Origin: Bacillota bacterium
GTDB taxonomy: Bacteria; Bacillota; Clostridia; Christensenellales; Aristaeellaceae
Length of the DNA: 64,000 nucleotides
Assembly (NCBI GenBank): GCA_023398575.1
Contig: JAEWSC010000058.1
Span: 1 to 64,000, forward strand
Direction: 5' to 3'
In this document: positions 27,399-35,384 of the stretch, piece by piece
Numbering within the stretch: the first letter of the stretch is position 1
Layout: every line of letters starts with the position of its first letter
Translations under genes and position numbers: made by a program
The notes under the pieces: model-generated
What the model was told of the DNA's origin: nothing
Database searches by the model: none
Seen by the model: only the letters and a program-made list of their open reading frames with translations

Positions 27399-28234
27399 TG
27401 GAAAAGCGCACATTCCGTAAATCAGCAAGGAACTTGGGTTCCTTTCTTCTAAACGTACCGTTGCTGGCCGTCATCCTGGTTCCGCTCTTGTATACACTGC
27501 TGATCAGCATTATGCCAGCCAGCGAGATCTACAAAAACAAGTTGATTCCATCTGCGTTTCAATTTTCCAATTATGTAAAGGCATTCACCAATCCCTCCTA
27601 TCCGTTTGTACGGTTTATCTTCAACTCCTTTACCGTATCCACCACCGTTATGCTGGGGCAGATGATCACCTGCTCTATGGCCGCATTTGCCTTCGCCTTT
27701 CTGGATTTCAAGGGGAAAAAGGTGCTGTTTCTGATTATTCTGGCCACCATGATGGTACCGGCCGAAGCCACCATCATCGCCAACTATCTGTCCATCAGCT
27801 CCCTGGGCTGGCTGGATACCTACCAAGCGCTGATCCTTCCCTATTTGACCAGCGCCATGGGCATCTTCCTGCTGCGCCAGAACTATCTGACCTTCGCCAA
27901 GGAGCTCCACGAAGCCGCCAGGCTGGATGGCTGTAGCAACGCCCGCTTCCTTGCTTCTATCGTGGTTCCATTATCCCGGCCGGCACTGGGTGCATTGGGT
28001 GCATATGTGTTCTTGAATACATGGAACCAATACATGTGGCCGCTGTTGGTAACAAACACCTCCGCCTACCGCACGGTGCAAATTGGTATCAGCATGCTCT
28101 ATGACATCGATGCCGAAGCCCTTGGACTGATGATGGCCGGTGTTGTCATCGTCATCGTGCCCTCGCTGTCCATCTTCATCTTCATGCAAAAGCAGCTTAT
28201 CAACGGCCTGATGGCTGGTGCGGTAAAAGGTTAA
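27398..28234 (+). CDS. ABC sugar/glycerol-phosphate permease (MalG/UgpE type)
   Basis: A 278-aa permease with six helices and the EAA motif ELHEAARLDGCSNARFLASI (about residues 167-186), followed by VVPLSRPALGA. ATG 27398 overlaps the upstream stop (TGATG), showing translational coupling. With the first permease it forms the translocation channel. No ATPase gene follows; MsmX/MalK-type ATPases encoded elsewhere often serve such importers. Confidence 0.93.
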   Translation: MEKRTFRKSARNLGSFLLNVPLLAVILVPLLYTLLISIMPASEIYKNKLIPSAFQFSNYVKAFTNPSYPFVRFIFNSFTVSTTVMLGQMITCSMAAFAFAFLDFKGKKVLFLIILATMMVPAEATIIANYLSISSLGWLDTYQALILPYLTSAMGIFLLRQNYLTFAKELHEAARLDGCSNARFLASIVVPLSRPALGALGAYVFLNTWNQYMWPLLVTNTSAYRTVQIGISMLYDIDAEALGLMMAGVVIVIVPSLSIFIFMQKQLINGLMAGAVKG

Positions 28235-28296
28235 TTTCCCGATGATCACGCGCCAAGCGCGCGTATCAAATAATCACTGGACAAGGAGTATATCCC

Positions 28297-29622
28297 ATGA
28301 AAAAACTTCTTTCCCTTATCATGGCCCTCATGATGGTCCTGTCCCTCGTCCCCGCAGCGCTTGCGGAAGCGCCGGTGGAAATCGTGTTCTGGCACTCCAT
28401 GGGCGGCGTCAACGGCGAAGCCGTCACTGCCATGGTTGAAAGCTTCAACAAAGCCTATGAAGGCAAAATCAAGGTGAACGTAGAATATCAGGGCAGCTAT
28501 GACGACGCCATCAACAAGATCAAGGCTGCCGGCATGAGCGCGCTGCCTTGCGACGTAGTGCAGATCTACGACATCGGCTCCCGTTTCATGATCGACAGCG
28601 GCTGGGCCAAGCCCATGCAGGAGTTCATCGATGCTTCCGGCTACGATATCTCTCAGATCGAGCCCAACATCGCTGCCTATTACACCATCGAGGGCAAGCT
28701 CTATTCCATGCCCTTCAACAGCTCCACACCCCTTTTGTATTACAACAAGACCGCCTTTGAAAAGGCCGGCCTGGATCCCAACACACCCCCCAAGAACTTT
28801 GATGAGATCGTTGCCTTCGCCGAGAAGCTGACCATCAAGGACGCGTCCGGCACTGTGACCCAGCGCGGCTTCGGCATGGGCAACTACGGCTGGTTCTTTG
28901 AACAGTGGATGAACAAAATGGGCAAGCACTATGTAGACAACAACAACGGCCGCGGCGCTGATGCTGCTACCAAAGTTGTGTTCGACGAAAACGGCGCTGC
29001 CAAAGACATTTTGAACGTGTGGAAAAAGCTCATCGATGATGGCACCATCACGTACCTGAACAAGGGCAACAACGACGCCAAGGCAGCCTTCATCGGCGGC
29101 CAGATCGCCATGACCCTGGAATCAACTGCTGCCCTCAAGTCCCTGCTGTCCAACGTAGGCGACTCCTTTGAAATCGGCACAGGCTTCTTCCCCAACATCA
29201 ATGCTGGCGATGTGGGCGGCGTGTCCATCGGCGGCGGTTCCCTGTGGGCTCTTGCCAGCGGCGACGAAGCCAAGCAGAATGCTGCATGGGAATTCACCCA
29301 ATTCATGATCGCTCCCGAGCAGCAGGCCTTCTGGAATGCCCAGACCGGCTACTTCCCCATCACCGTTGCCACCCATGACCTGGATGCATTCAAAGAGAAC
29401 ATGGCCAAGTATCCCCAGTTCGGCACGGCCATCGAACAGCTCCACTCCACCGCTCCCCAGTATGCCGGCGCTCTTCTGAGCGTGTTCCCCGAAGCCCGCG
29501 CTTTGGTGGAAAGCTACACCGAAAAGGTTGTCGGCGGCGAACTGTCTGTGGATGACGCGGTTACCAAGCTGGCGGCGGACATCAACAGCGCCATCGAAAT
29601 CTACAACCTGACCAACGAATAA
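28297..29622 (+). CDS. extracellular solute-binding protein (UgpB/family 1)
   Basis: A 441-aa protein: signal peptide (MKKLLSLIMALMMVLSLVPA), then EIVFWHSMGG, typical of glycerol-3-phosphate or sugar binding proteins. Later landmarks are YSMPFNSSTPLLYYNK (about residues 143-158) and GGGSLWALASG (about 311-321). No lipobox Cys is seen, which is unusual for a Gram-positive binding protein, so it may be held by other means. Codon use is strongly C/G-ending, typical of high expression. Third gene of the importer operon; the ligand is inferred only from family resemblance. Confidence 0.9.
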   Translation: MKKLLSLIMALMMVLSLVPAALAEAPVEIVFWHSMGGVNGEAVTAMVESFNKAYEGKIKVNVEYQGSYDDAINKIKAAGMSALPCDVVQIYDIGSRFMIDSGWAKPMQEFIDASGYDISQIEPNIAAYYTIEGKLYSMPFNSSTPLLYYNKTAFEKAGLDPNTPPKNFDEIVAFAEKLTIKDASGTVTQRGFGMGNYGWFFEQWMNKMGKHYVDNNNGRGADAATKVVFDENGAAKDILNVWKKLIDDGTITYLNKGNNDAKAAFIGGQIAMTLESTAALKSLLSNVGDSFEIGTGFFPNINAGDVGGVSIGGGSLWALASGDEAKQNAAWEFTQFMIAPEQQAFWNAQTGYFPITVATHDLDAFKENMAKYPQFGTAIEQLHSTAPQYAGALLSVFPEARALVESYTEKVVGGELSVDDAVTKLAADINSAIEIYNLTNE

Positions 29623-29633
29623 CCACATATGCG

Positions 29634-29674
29634 GATCGAGACAGTGGCGATAGCCGCTGTCTCGATCTTTTTCT
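29634..29674 (+). terminator. rho-independent terminator of the importer operon
   Basis: GATCGAGACAG (29634-29644) pairs with CTGTCTCGATC (29657-29667), followed by a T-rich tract. Confidence 0.9.
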
Positions 29675-29679
29675 TCACA

Positions 29680-29935
29680 TAACTGCAACAAGGCCGCGAC
29701 TTATAGCGGCTGTTAGCTCGGGCAAAGAAAGTTTGCTTCGCAAGCGCACCGCCCGATCCGGAAGCTCAATCGTCGCCCTGCATCGCTATCGCTCGCATTG
29801 CTCGTTTCGCTTCCCGCCTCCACCCTGCCTATTCCCGCCACTGGCGGGGGCAGGATTACGGCGCCTGCAAAGCCGGCCGAGGCGATTGCAAGCGAGGGGC
29901 TTGGGCTCCTCGATGCTCCCCAACGAATTTATTCT
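29680..29935. repeat. GC-rich, hairpin-dense non-coding stretch
   Basis: About 255 nt with no credible gene but several dyads: TCGGGC/GCCCGA enclosing a CTTCGCAAG core near 29717-29757, and CCCGCCACTGGCGGG near 29834. Its look is that of a REP/MITE-type element or structured RNA, different from the flanking genes. No ends could be defined. Confidence 0.35.
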
Positions 29936-29940
29936 CCTGT

Positions 29941-29971
29941 CCACCGGCAGCAGTGCCGGTGGATCTTTTTA
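29941..29971 (+). terminator. rho-independent terminator
   Basis: CCACCGGCA and TGCCGGTGG pair around GCAG, followed by ATCTTTTT. It ends the non-coding stretch and may insulate the next gene, or end an RNA transcribed from it. Confidence 0.8.
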
Positions 29972-30024
29972 TTGATAACCACTTCGTGTATACTGTTGAA
30001 GATATCAAGATGTCGGAGGATACG

Positions 30025-30723
30025 ATGGAACTTACAGCACAAAAGTATTTGAACAATGACAGGCTGCTTCACATCGATATGATTGAGGCCATACGGCAGA
30101 AAGAGGCCGACATACTCTACGCGAGTGAGGACGGCGTACTCATTTATCAAATTCCTGGCGGCATTTATATGCTCAGCGTCGCAAACGAAGAAAGTGCCAA
30201 ACGGATATCGGCGCTGATCAAAAACGCGCAGTTAATTGTATTACATCAGACCTATTTGAAAGACGAACTGATGGCGCGTTTTGCCCTCACGAAGACAATG
30301 GTCTGCCACCAGGCGGCCTATTTTTCGGATGCACCTATCAAAACCCCCGAAGAGCAGGCGGACATACGCCCTCTTCAGACGGACGATTTTCCCGTAGTTA
30401 TGGAGCATTATTCGAGTCTGCCGGACCCGGAATACATCAAGAGCCGCATTGCCGCCGGCATGCTGGGCATTTATGTGGATAACCAATTGGCCGGCTTTAT
30501 CGGCACCCATCCGGAGGGCACCATCGGCATGTTGGAAATCTTACCGGAATACCGCCGGCGCGGCCTTGCCTTTTTGCTGGAAAGCGCCATGATGGCAAGG
30601 CAGCAGTCCAAATCCCGACTTCCCTTCGCGCAGATTGTGGAAGGCAACGAAGCATCCATCGCCCTGCATAGAAAGTTGGGTATGGAAATCACCCGGGATG
30701 CCCCCATTTGGTGGCTGTACTAA
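30025..30723 (+). CDS. GNAT family N-acetyltransferase
   Basis: A 232-aa protein. The C-terminal half is a GNAT domain: FIGTHPEGTIGMLEILPEY (strand 4), then the acetyl-CoA loop RRRGLAFLLESAM (about residues 178-190), and LHRKLGMEI near residue 216. The N-terminal 110 residues are a degenerate second domain, as in double-domain GNATs. ATG 30025 follows CGGAGG at 5 nt; the longer frame from 29953 begins inside the terminator. Substrate unknown. The APH-like gene follows by 69 nt, likely the same transcript. Confidence 0.88.
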   Translation: MELTAQKYLNNDRLLHIDMIEAIRQKEADILYASEDGVLIYQIPGGIYMLSVANEESAKRISALIKNAQLIVLHQTYLKDELMARFALTKTMVCHQAAYFSDAPIKTPEEQADIRPLQTDDFPVVMEHYSSLPDPEYIKSRIAAGMLGIYVDNQLAGFIGTHPEGTIGMLEILPEYRRRGLAFLLESAMMARQQSKSRLPFAQIVEGNEASIALHRKLGMEITRDAPIWWLY

Positions 30724-30792
30724 ATGGATTGACCGCCGCAAATGGGTTTTTCAGTATTTGCCCATGCTGATATGGAAGGGATGGTGGACGCA

Positions 30793-31506
30793 ATGACGCT
30801 TCAAGACACGCAAGCTATCTTTCAAAAGCACCATCTTCCTTTCAAAACCATAGAAAAGTCCAGCATCGGCTTTCGCAATGATGTGTTTCTGACTGAGCAA
30901 TTTGTGTTAAAGTGTTACCCTGACCACAATACAACCGGCTTTCAAAAAGAGCTTTGGTTCTACCAGACTGTAAAGCCAGACTTTGCGCCAAAGTTGATTG
31001 CTTACGGCAAAAATTATATCATCCTGGAGCGCATTTGGGGCACCGTTCTATTTCGGTTGTGGCGCAGCATGACAGACAGCCAGAGGGAAGACACCGTTGC
31101 CAAGATTGCCGGCATGATTCAAAAAATCAATCAGGTGGATTACCGCAGCGGCGCCGAATGCTTTCACATTCCAAGCAGCTGGAAGAAGCATCTCCTGTCA
31201 CGAATCGTTGAAAGCGTTTCGATGTTGAGAAACAGCAAAGGCATGCCGGAGCAGCTTGCCGTGCAGGTGTTGGAATATGCAAAAAAGTACGGGCATTACT
31301 TGGACGAATCATCTCTTTTTCTGGTGTATGCAGACCTCCACTTTGACAATCTGCTGGTAGCGGATAACGGGGCGCACTACCTTTTAGATTTTGAAATGCT
31401 GGAGATTGCGCCTTTGGATTTTGTACTTGATGTGTTACAGCGTTATCCAATGGCCGATGGACCGCTTCATAGGATACAATCCTATTTGAACGGCGTGGCC
31501 TGGTAA
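30793..31506 (+). CDS. aminoglycoside/choline phosphotransferase-like kinase
   Basis: A 237-aa protein-kinase-fold enzyme. The catalytic loop reads YADLHFDNLLV (about residues 178-188; D and N positions as in APH), followed by YLLDFE, the metal-binding D of the DFD/DFE motif (about 199). An N-terminal ILERIWGTVLF hinge is present. The substrate is not implied: many such genes phosphorylate small cell metabolites, not antibiotics. ATG 30793 follows GGTGG at 6 nt; two earlier in-frame ATGs are weaker. Confidence 0.8.
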   Translation: MTLQDTQAIFQKHHLPFKTIEKSSIGFRNDVFLTEQFVLKCYPDHNTTGFQKELWFYQTVKPDFAPKLIAYGKNYIILERIWGTVLFRLWRSMTDSQREDTVAKIAGMIQKINQVDYRSGAECFHIPSSWKKHLLSRIVESVSMLRNSKGMPEQLAVQVLEYAKKYGHYLDESSLFLVYADLHFDNLLVADNGAHYLLDFEMLEIAPLDFVLDVLQRYPMADGPLHRIQSYLNGVAW

Positions 31507-31554
31507 TAAAGTCAAGACCGCGGCCTCTCACCCACCTGTCCTTGCCTTGAATGG

Positions 31555-31583
31555 TTGACACCAGCATTTTCCTCTGCTATAAT
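31555..31583 (+). promoter_or_regulatory. consensus promoter of the thrS leader
   Basis: TTGACA (31555-31560), 17-nt spacer, TATAAT (31578-31583); both boxes are perfect. Transcription would begin about 20 nt before the leader peptide. Confidence 0.9.
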
Positions 31584-31608
31584 GACCGAAAAGTTTGAGG
31601 TGTTTTGT

Positions 31609-31659
31609 ATGCTGTATTCCGTCTTTGCCACTACCACTACCGGGCCGGGCCACTTTTGA
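31609..31659 (+). CDS. threonine attenuator leader peptide
   Basis: A 16-residue peptide, MLYSVFATTTTGPGHF, with GAGGTG at 6 nt before ATG 31609. Four consecutive Thr codons (ACT ACC ACT ACC, 31630-31641) sit in the middle. The stop codon TGA (31657-31659) lies inside the first RNA pairing segment. Ribosome stalling at Thr codons when charged tRNA-Thr is scarce would set the downstream RNA fold. It is the sensor part of the leader controlling thrS. Confidence 0.85.
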   Translation: MLYSVFATTTTGPGHF

Positions 31660-31780
31660 CACAATCCGCTTTTGCAGCCAGTGTCAAAGGATGGTCCTTT
31701 TGACCGTGTGGCTGCAAGGGATGATATAGAAACAAAAACCTTGCATCAACAGCCGTTGTGTGCAAGGTTTTTTATTTATA
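31654..31780 (+). promoter_or_regulatory. thrS attenuator: alternative hairpins and terminator
   Basis: Four pairing choices are visible. Segment 0 TTTGACAC (31655-31662) pairs with GTGTCAAA (31681-31688). Segment 1 TGCAGCCA (31673-31680) pairs with TGGCTGCA (31709-31716), with inner GTCAAAGGA/TCCTTTTGAC. TGCAAGG (31713-31719) pairs with CCTTGCA (31739-31745) as antiterminator. The same CCTTGCA pairs with TGCAAGG (31761-31767), followed by a T run, as terminator. The 0 pairing excludes the second, and the third excludes both the second and the terminator. No T-box sequence (GGGTGGnACCGCG-like) is present. Confidence 0.85.
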
Positions 31781-31818
31781 GCTGTTTGAAAGCGGTTTGA
31801 AAGGGGGTGTTTGCTCCG

Positions 31819-31893
31819 ATGATAAATGGAATGAGGATTCGATATTCCAAGGAGCGCCTTACCACGGCCTTGCTTATTTCAAATTCAAAATGA
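31819..31893 (+). CDS. possible 24-residue uORF before thrS
   Basis: After the terminator, ATG 31819 is preceded by AAGGGGGTG and opens 24 codons (MINGMRIRYSKERLTTALLI, then SNSK) ending TGA 31891-31893, 18 nt before the thrS ATG. It holds two adjacent Thr codons. It could couple translation to thrS or be chance. Confidence 0.35.
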   Translation: MINGMRIRYSKERLTTALLISNSK

Positions 31894-31911
31894 AATGAGG
31901 GGGCTACTCGT

Positions 31912-33468
31912 ATGGAAAATTTTAAAAAGAACCTGGCAGACAGGCTGCTTGCATCCGTTCAGCTTACCTTCGGCCAGGGTGCCTGCATGCTGTACAGTGA
32001 AAGTGATGAGGGTTTTTATTGTGATTTTGATATCCCGCCGCTGACGCCGCAAAGATTTGCGCAAATAGCTCATCAGATCAATGCGAAGGATATCGGCTGC
32101 GCTTTTGAGCTGCACCATTTTTCAGGCGTCTATGAAGACGGCAATGCCCAAAACCGTATGTTGCAGCGCATTTATGTCACAGCGTTTGCAACAAAGGAAG
32201 AACTAAAGCAGTACAAAACGTTTGTCGAGGAAGCATCCCAGCGTAACCACAAAGCGCTCGGCAGCGAAATGAAGCTGTTTGAAAGCTCAAATGAAATCGG
32301 CCAAGGGCTAATACTGTGGCATCCAAAGGGAGCCATGATACGCTATCTGGTAGAAAGCTTCGGTCAAAAGGCTCATCTCCTCAATGGGTATGAATGGGTG
32401 TATACGCCGCATATCGGCAGGGCGGAACTCTGGGAAACATCTGGCCATCTTCAGTTTTACAAAGATTCCATGTACAGCCCATTGACCATTGATGGGGAAG
32501 CGTATTACCTAAAGCCCATGAACTGTCCGTTCCACATCAGCATTTACAACAGTGAAATACATTCCTACCGTGACTTGCCTGTAAAGTATGCGGAGTATGG
32601 AACCGTATACAGGTATGAGCTATCGGGTGCGCTCAATGGTTTGACAAGGGTACGGGGCTTTACGCAGGACGACGCGCACATTATTTGCACGCCCGGCCAG
32701 ATTGAAAAAGAGGTCACAGATGCGCTCCAGTTTTCCTTGTACATGCTGCGTTCCTTCGGGCTTGTAAAATTCAAGGCATACGTCTCCACAAAGCCCATAC
32801 ATAAGTTTGTTGGTGCTGAAAAGGATTGGGAGACAGCGACGGAGGTGCTCAAATCAGCCGTCACAAACGCAGGCCTTTCCTATGAAATAGACGAAGGCGG
32901 CGGCGCGTTCTATGGTCCGAAAATTGATTTGAAGCTATTCGATTCACTAAACAGAGAGTGGCAATGCAGCACGATACAGTTTGATTTCAACCTGCCGGAA
33001 CGCTTTAAAATGTTCTACGTAGGTGCCGACGGGCAGCACCATACCCCCTACATGGTACACCGCGCCTTGTTTGGCAGCCTGGAGCGCTTTATGGCGCTTT
33101 TGATTGAGCATTACAAAGGAGATTTTCCGTTTTGGCTGGCGCCCAAGCAATTGGGCATCGTGCCCGTGCAGGAAGCACATGAGGCCTATGCCAAAAAAAT
33201 ATATAAGGAGCTTACCGCCCAGGGCTTTCGCGTAAGCATCCTTGGCGGCGATAGCAATATGCGCAGCCGGATTAAGCGCTTTACCCTTGAAAAGATTCCC
33301 TACATTCTGGTTGTCGGCGACAAGGAAGCCGCCAATGGCACATTTTCTGTCCGCGGCCGGAAGGAGGGGGATGTCGGGGTCATGGATATTCCACTTTTGC
33401 AAAAATACCTGATGCCCCAAATAGAGCAGGGGATACCCCAATGTATTTTTGAGGAGGACCAGGCCTAG
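31912..33468 (+). CDS. thrS: short threonyl-tRNA synthetase (reduced editing domain)
   Basis: A 518-aa class II synthetase, against about 640 in normal bacterial ThrRS. The catalytic core is complete: motif 2 RYELSGALNGLTRVRGFTQD, zinc ligands in MNCP, DDAH and HTPYMVHR, then motif 3 ALFGSLERF and the anticodon domain from about residue 410. The N-terminal TGS domain is absent. Of the editing domain only GFYCDFDIPP and the joining RMLQRIYVTAF remain; the HxxxH and Cys-Gly-Pro-His editing residues are missing. It charges tRNA-Thr but probably cannot clear Ser-tRNA-Thr. A second full-length copy elsewhere is likely. Confidence 0.9.
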   Translation: MENFKKNLADRLLASVQLTFGQGACMLYSESDEGFYCDFDIPPLTPQRFAQIAHQINAKDIGCAFELHHFSGVYEDGNAQNRMLQRIYVTAFATKEELKQYKTFVEEASQRNHKALGSEMKLFESSNEIGQGLILWHPKGAMIRYLVESFGQKAHLLNGYEWVYTPHIGRAELWETSGHLQFYKDSMYSPLTIDGEAYYLKPMNCPFHISIYNSEIHSYRDLPVKYAEYGTVYRYELSGALNGLTRVRGFTQDDAHIICTPGQIEKEVTDALQFSLYMLRSFGLVKFKAYVSTKPIHKFVGAEKDWETATEVLKSAVTNAGLSYEIDEGGGAFYGPKIDLKLFDSLNREWQCSTIQFDFNLPERFKMFYVGADGQHHTPYMVHRALFGSLERFMALLIEHYKGDFPFWLAPKQLGIVPVQEAHEAYAKKIYKELTAQGFRVSILGGDSNMRSRIKRFTLEKIPYILVVGDKEAANGTFSVRGRKEGDVGVMDIPLLQKYLMPQIEQGIPQCIFEEDQA

Positions 33469-33490
33469 CCACCTTGCTGATAGACAAAAT

Positions 33491-33518
33491 CGAGCCCGGC
33501 AGCAAGCTGCCGGGCTCG
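33491..33518. terminator. bidirectional terminator thrS/mreB
   Basis: CGAGCCCGGCAGC and GCTGCCGGGCTCG pair around AA, a perfect 13-bp stem between convergent genes. The minus strand carries ATTTTG after it; the plus strand has no T run. Confidence 0.75.
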
Positions 33519-33527
33519 GTCCATATA

Positions 33528-34556
33528 TTACCTGGCAAACAGCCTTCTGCGGCCGCTGTCTAGCAGGTGACGCAAAGACCGCGGGTCCTCCAGCATCCTG
33601 CCGCAGCCCATGACCACACAATTTTGCGGATCATCTGCCGCCGCACAAGTCACCTTCAAGGTGGTAGAAACCGCTTCGCAAAGACCCATCAGCTCCGATC
33701 CGCCGCCGGTAAAGAGAATGCCAGCTTCAAAAATATCGGCAGCCAGCTCCGCAGGGGTCCGCTCCAGAACAGCATGTATGCTTTCAATAAACGCCTGCAG
33801 CGGCTCGTCCAGCGCCTCGGTAATCTCATCTGAGTTGACGCGGATTGTTTTGGGCAGGCCGGTCAAAAGGTTACGGCCTGTCACTTCCATATACAACTGC
33901 TCAGTACGGGGCACGGCAGAACCAATGGTGATTTTCAGTTCCTCCGCGGTGCGCTCACCGATGAGCAGGTTATGCTTGCGCCGCAAATACCGTATGATAG
34001 CGTCATCAAACCGGTCGCCGCCAGTCTTGCTCAAGTCACTGACCACCACCTGGCCCATGGATAAAACGGCGATATCCGTCACGCCGCCGGAAACGTCCAC
34101 GATCATGGAGCCGTAGGCCTCGCCCAAATCCAGCCCGGCGCCAATGGCCGCGGCCAAAGGTCTGTCCAGCAGCTGGGTGCGGCGCATACCGGCATCAAAC
34201 ATGGTGGAAATGATGGACCGCTTCTCCACCTCGTTAACGCCGCTGGGCAGGGAAACCACGGCCAGGGGACGGGAAAAATACCGCCGACCGATGACCTTGG
34301 TCACAAAGTATCGAAGCATTTCGCTTGTCAGCTCGAAATCGGAAATCACGCCCTCCCGAAGGGGACGTATGGCCAGAATCGTGCTGGGCGTGCGGCCAAC
34401 CATGCGCCGGGCCTCCTCGCCGATGGCTAACACCTGCCGGCTGTCCCGGTCGATGGCCACCACGGCAGGCTCGCTTAGCACAATGCCTTTGCCCTTCATG
34501 TACACCAGCACGTTGGACGTACCCAAATCGATGCCGATATCGCTGTATGCCGCCAT
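33528..34556 (-). CDS. mreB: MreB/Mbl-family cell-shape actin homologue
   Basis: A 342-aa actin-like ATPase that directs side-wall peptidoglycan synthesis beneath the membrane. Phosphate loop 1 is GIDLGTSNVLVYM, phosphate 2 is MIVDVSGGVTDIAVLS, and the adenosine motif is ILFTGGGSELMGL. SpoIIID lies upstream on the same strand, the order seen as spoIIID-mbl in Bacillus, so this copy is more like Mbl/MreBH than the mreBCD gene. The ATG has only a distant GGAAAGGG. Length is normal. Confidence 0.92.
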   Translation of the reverse strand: MAAYSDIGIDLGTSNVLVYMKGKGIVLSEPAVVAIDRDSRQVLAIGEEARRMVGRTPSTILAIRPLREGVISDFELTSEMLRYFVTKVIGRRYFSRPLAVVSLPSGVNEVEKRSIISTMFDAGMRRTQLLDRPLAAAIGAGLDLGEAYGSMIVDVSGGVTDIAVLSMGQVVVSDLSKTGGDRFDDAIIRYLRRKHNLLIGERTAEELKITIGSAVPRTEQLYMEVTGRNLLTGLPKTIRVNSDEITEALDEPLQAFIESIHAVLERTPAELAADIFEAGILFTGGGSELMGLCEAVSTTLKVTCAAADDPQNCVVMGCGRMLEDPRSLRHLLDSGRRRLFAR

Positions 34557-34714
34557 AGAAGTATAAGCGCCCTTTCCTGCGATGGATTTGCGTAAAACAG
34601 GACACTTTACGCAATGCTAACGGGTAATATTCTGCGGCATGGCGTAAAATTCCTTCTTTTCCATCACTTTGGGCAGGCAGCGATACCAAAGGTCACAGGC
34701 ATCCTACTGATGTA

Positions 34715-34852
34715 AAGCATTATTCTGTCCTAAGCTGCGAGGGATTTTCATCGCTGGGCGAGGAGCCGGAGCACAACATAGCTGCGCTACGTTAAGCGGA
34801 AGGCGACGCGGGCAGGAATGAATAGAACCGCCGCAACGACAAAATAATGCTT
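34715..34852. repeat. MITE-like element with 15-bp terminal inverted repeats
   Basis: AAGCATTATTCTGTC (34715-34729) and GACAAAATAATGCTT (34838-34852) match inverted at 14 of 15 positions and bound 138 nt without a gene. The inside is GC-rich with more short dyads. It fills the gap between mreB and spoIIID. No transposase is present. A folded RNA is the alternative. Confidence 0.55.
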
Positions 34853-34862
34853 GGATTTCGTG

Positions 34863-35132
34863 TCACTCCGCATCGGGGTCATCTTTCATACCCTTATACT
34901 TTTCCCGCGTGGCCGCCCCGCCCCGCAGATGGCGCACTGCCTTGTTGTATGCCAGCACCTGCGCTACCTCTTTGGCCAGGGCGTCGTGCACATGGGGCAG
35001 CCGTTCCCCCATGTCCTTGTGTACCGAGGATTTTGATACACCAAACTTCTGCGCCGCCTGCCGAACCGTAGCCTTTGTCTCGATGATGTACTCCGCAATG
35101 CAAATGCACCGCTGGGCAATGTACTCCTGCAT
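34863..35132 (-). CDS. spoIIID: sporulation regulator SpoIIID
   Basis: An 89-aa DNA-binding protein of the mother-cell sporulation programme. The recognition part, ATVRQAAQKFGVSKSSVHKD (about residues 22-41), is the helix-turn-helix, followed by a basic C-terminal helix (RHLRGGAATREKYK). The start ATG 35132 follows GGGAGGG; ATG 35147 is an upstream extension. Its presence shows that this organism or its ancestor forms spores. Confidence 0.95.
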   Translation of the reverse strand: MQEYIAQRCICIAEYIIETKATVRQAAQKFGVSKSSVHKDMGERLPHVHDALAKEVAQVLAYNKAVRHLRGGAATREKYKGMKDDPDAE

Positions 35133-35220
35133 AGAACACCCTCCCAACTGTTTGTACAGGGCATCCTATGTCCAAGCAGTGGAAAAGATGACAGAATACG
35201 AAGGATAGATTCATAAATAG

Positions 35221-35256
35221 CGGGAGGAGCTTCTTTTGAAAAAGAAGCTCCTCCCG
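35221..35256 (-). terminator. strong hairpin terminator
   Basis: CGGGAGGAGCTTCTTTT (35221-35237) pairs perfectly with AAAAGAAGCTCCTCCCG (35240-35256). It probably ends the chemoreceptor transcript before spoIIID. A second, weaker hairpin (GAAGGGTTTC/GAAGCCCTTC, 35322-35351) lies closer to the chemoreceptor stop. Confidence 0.7.
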
Positions 35257-35384
35257 CGCCTACCTCAAGAAAACATTCCATCATTCCCATATGGTTCCTA
35301 TGTAGTAAGGGCTACTTGCGTGAAGGGTTTCCGTTTAACAAGAAGCCCTTCCCGCTTACCATGTCATTATTCACTTTGAAAGCA

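Noticed and set aside
28246..29691. Minus-strand frames under the solute-binding protein gene
   Set aside because: They arise from the GC-rich third-position bias of the highly expressed plus-strand gene and have no ribosome site.
31590..31911. T-box riboswitch before thrS
   Set aside because: No specifier-loop/antiterminator consensus (GGGTGGnACCGCG-like) is present; the Thr-codon leader and hairpins explain the region better.
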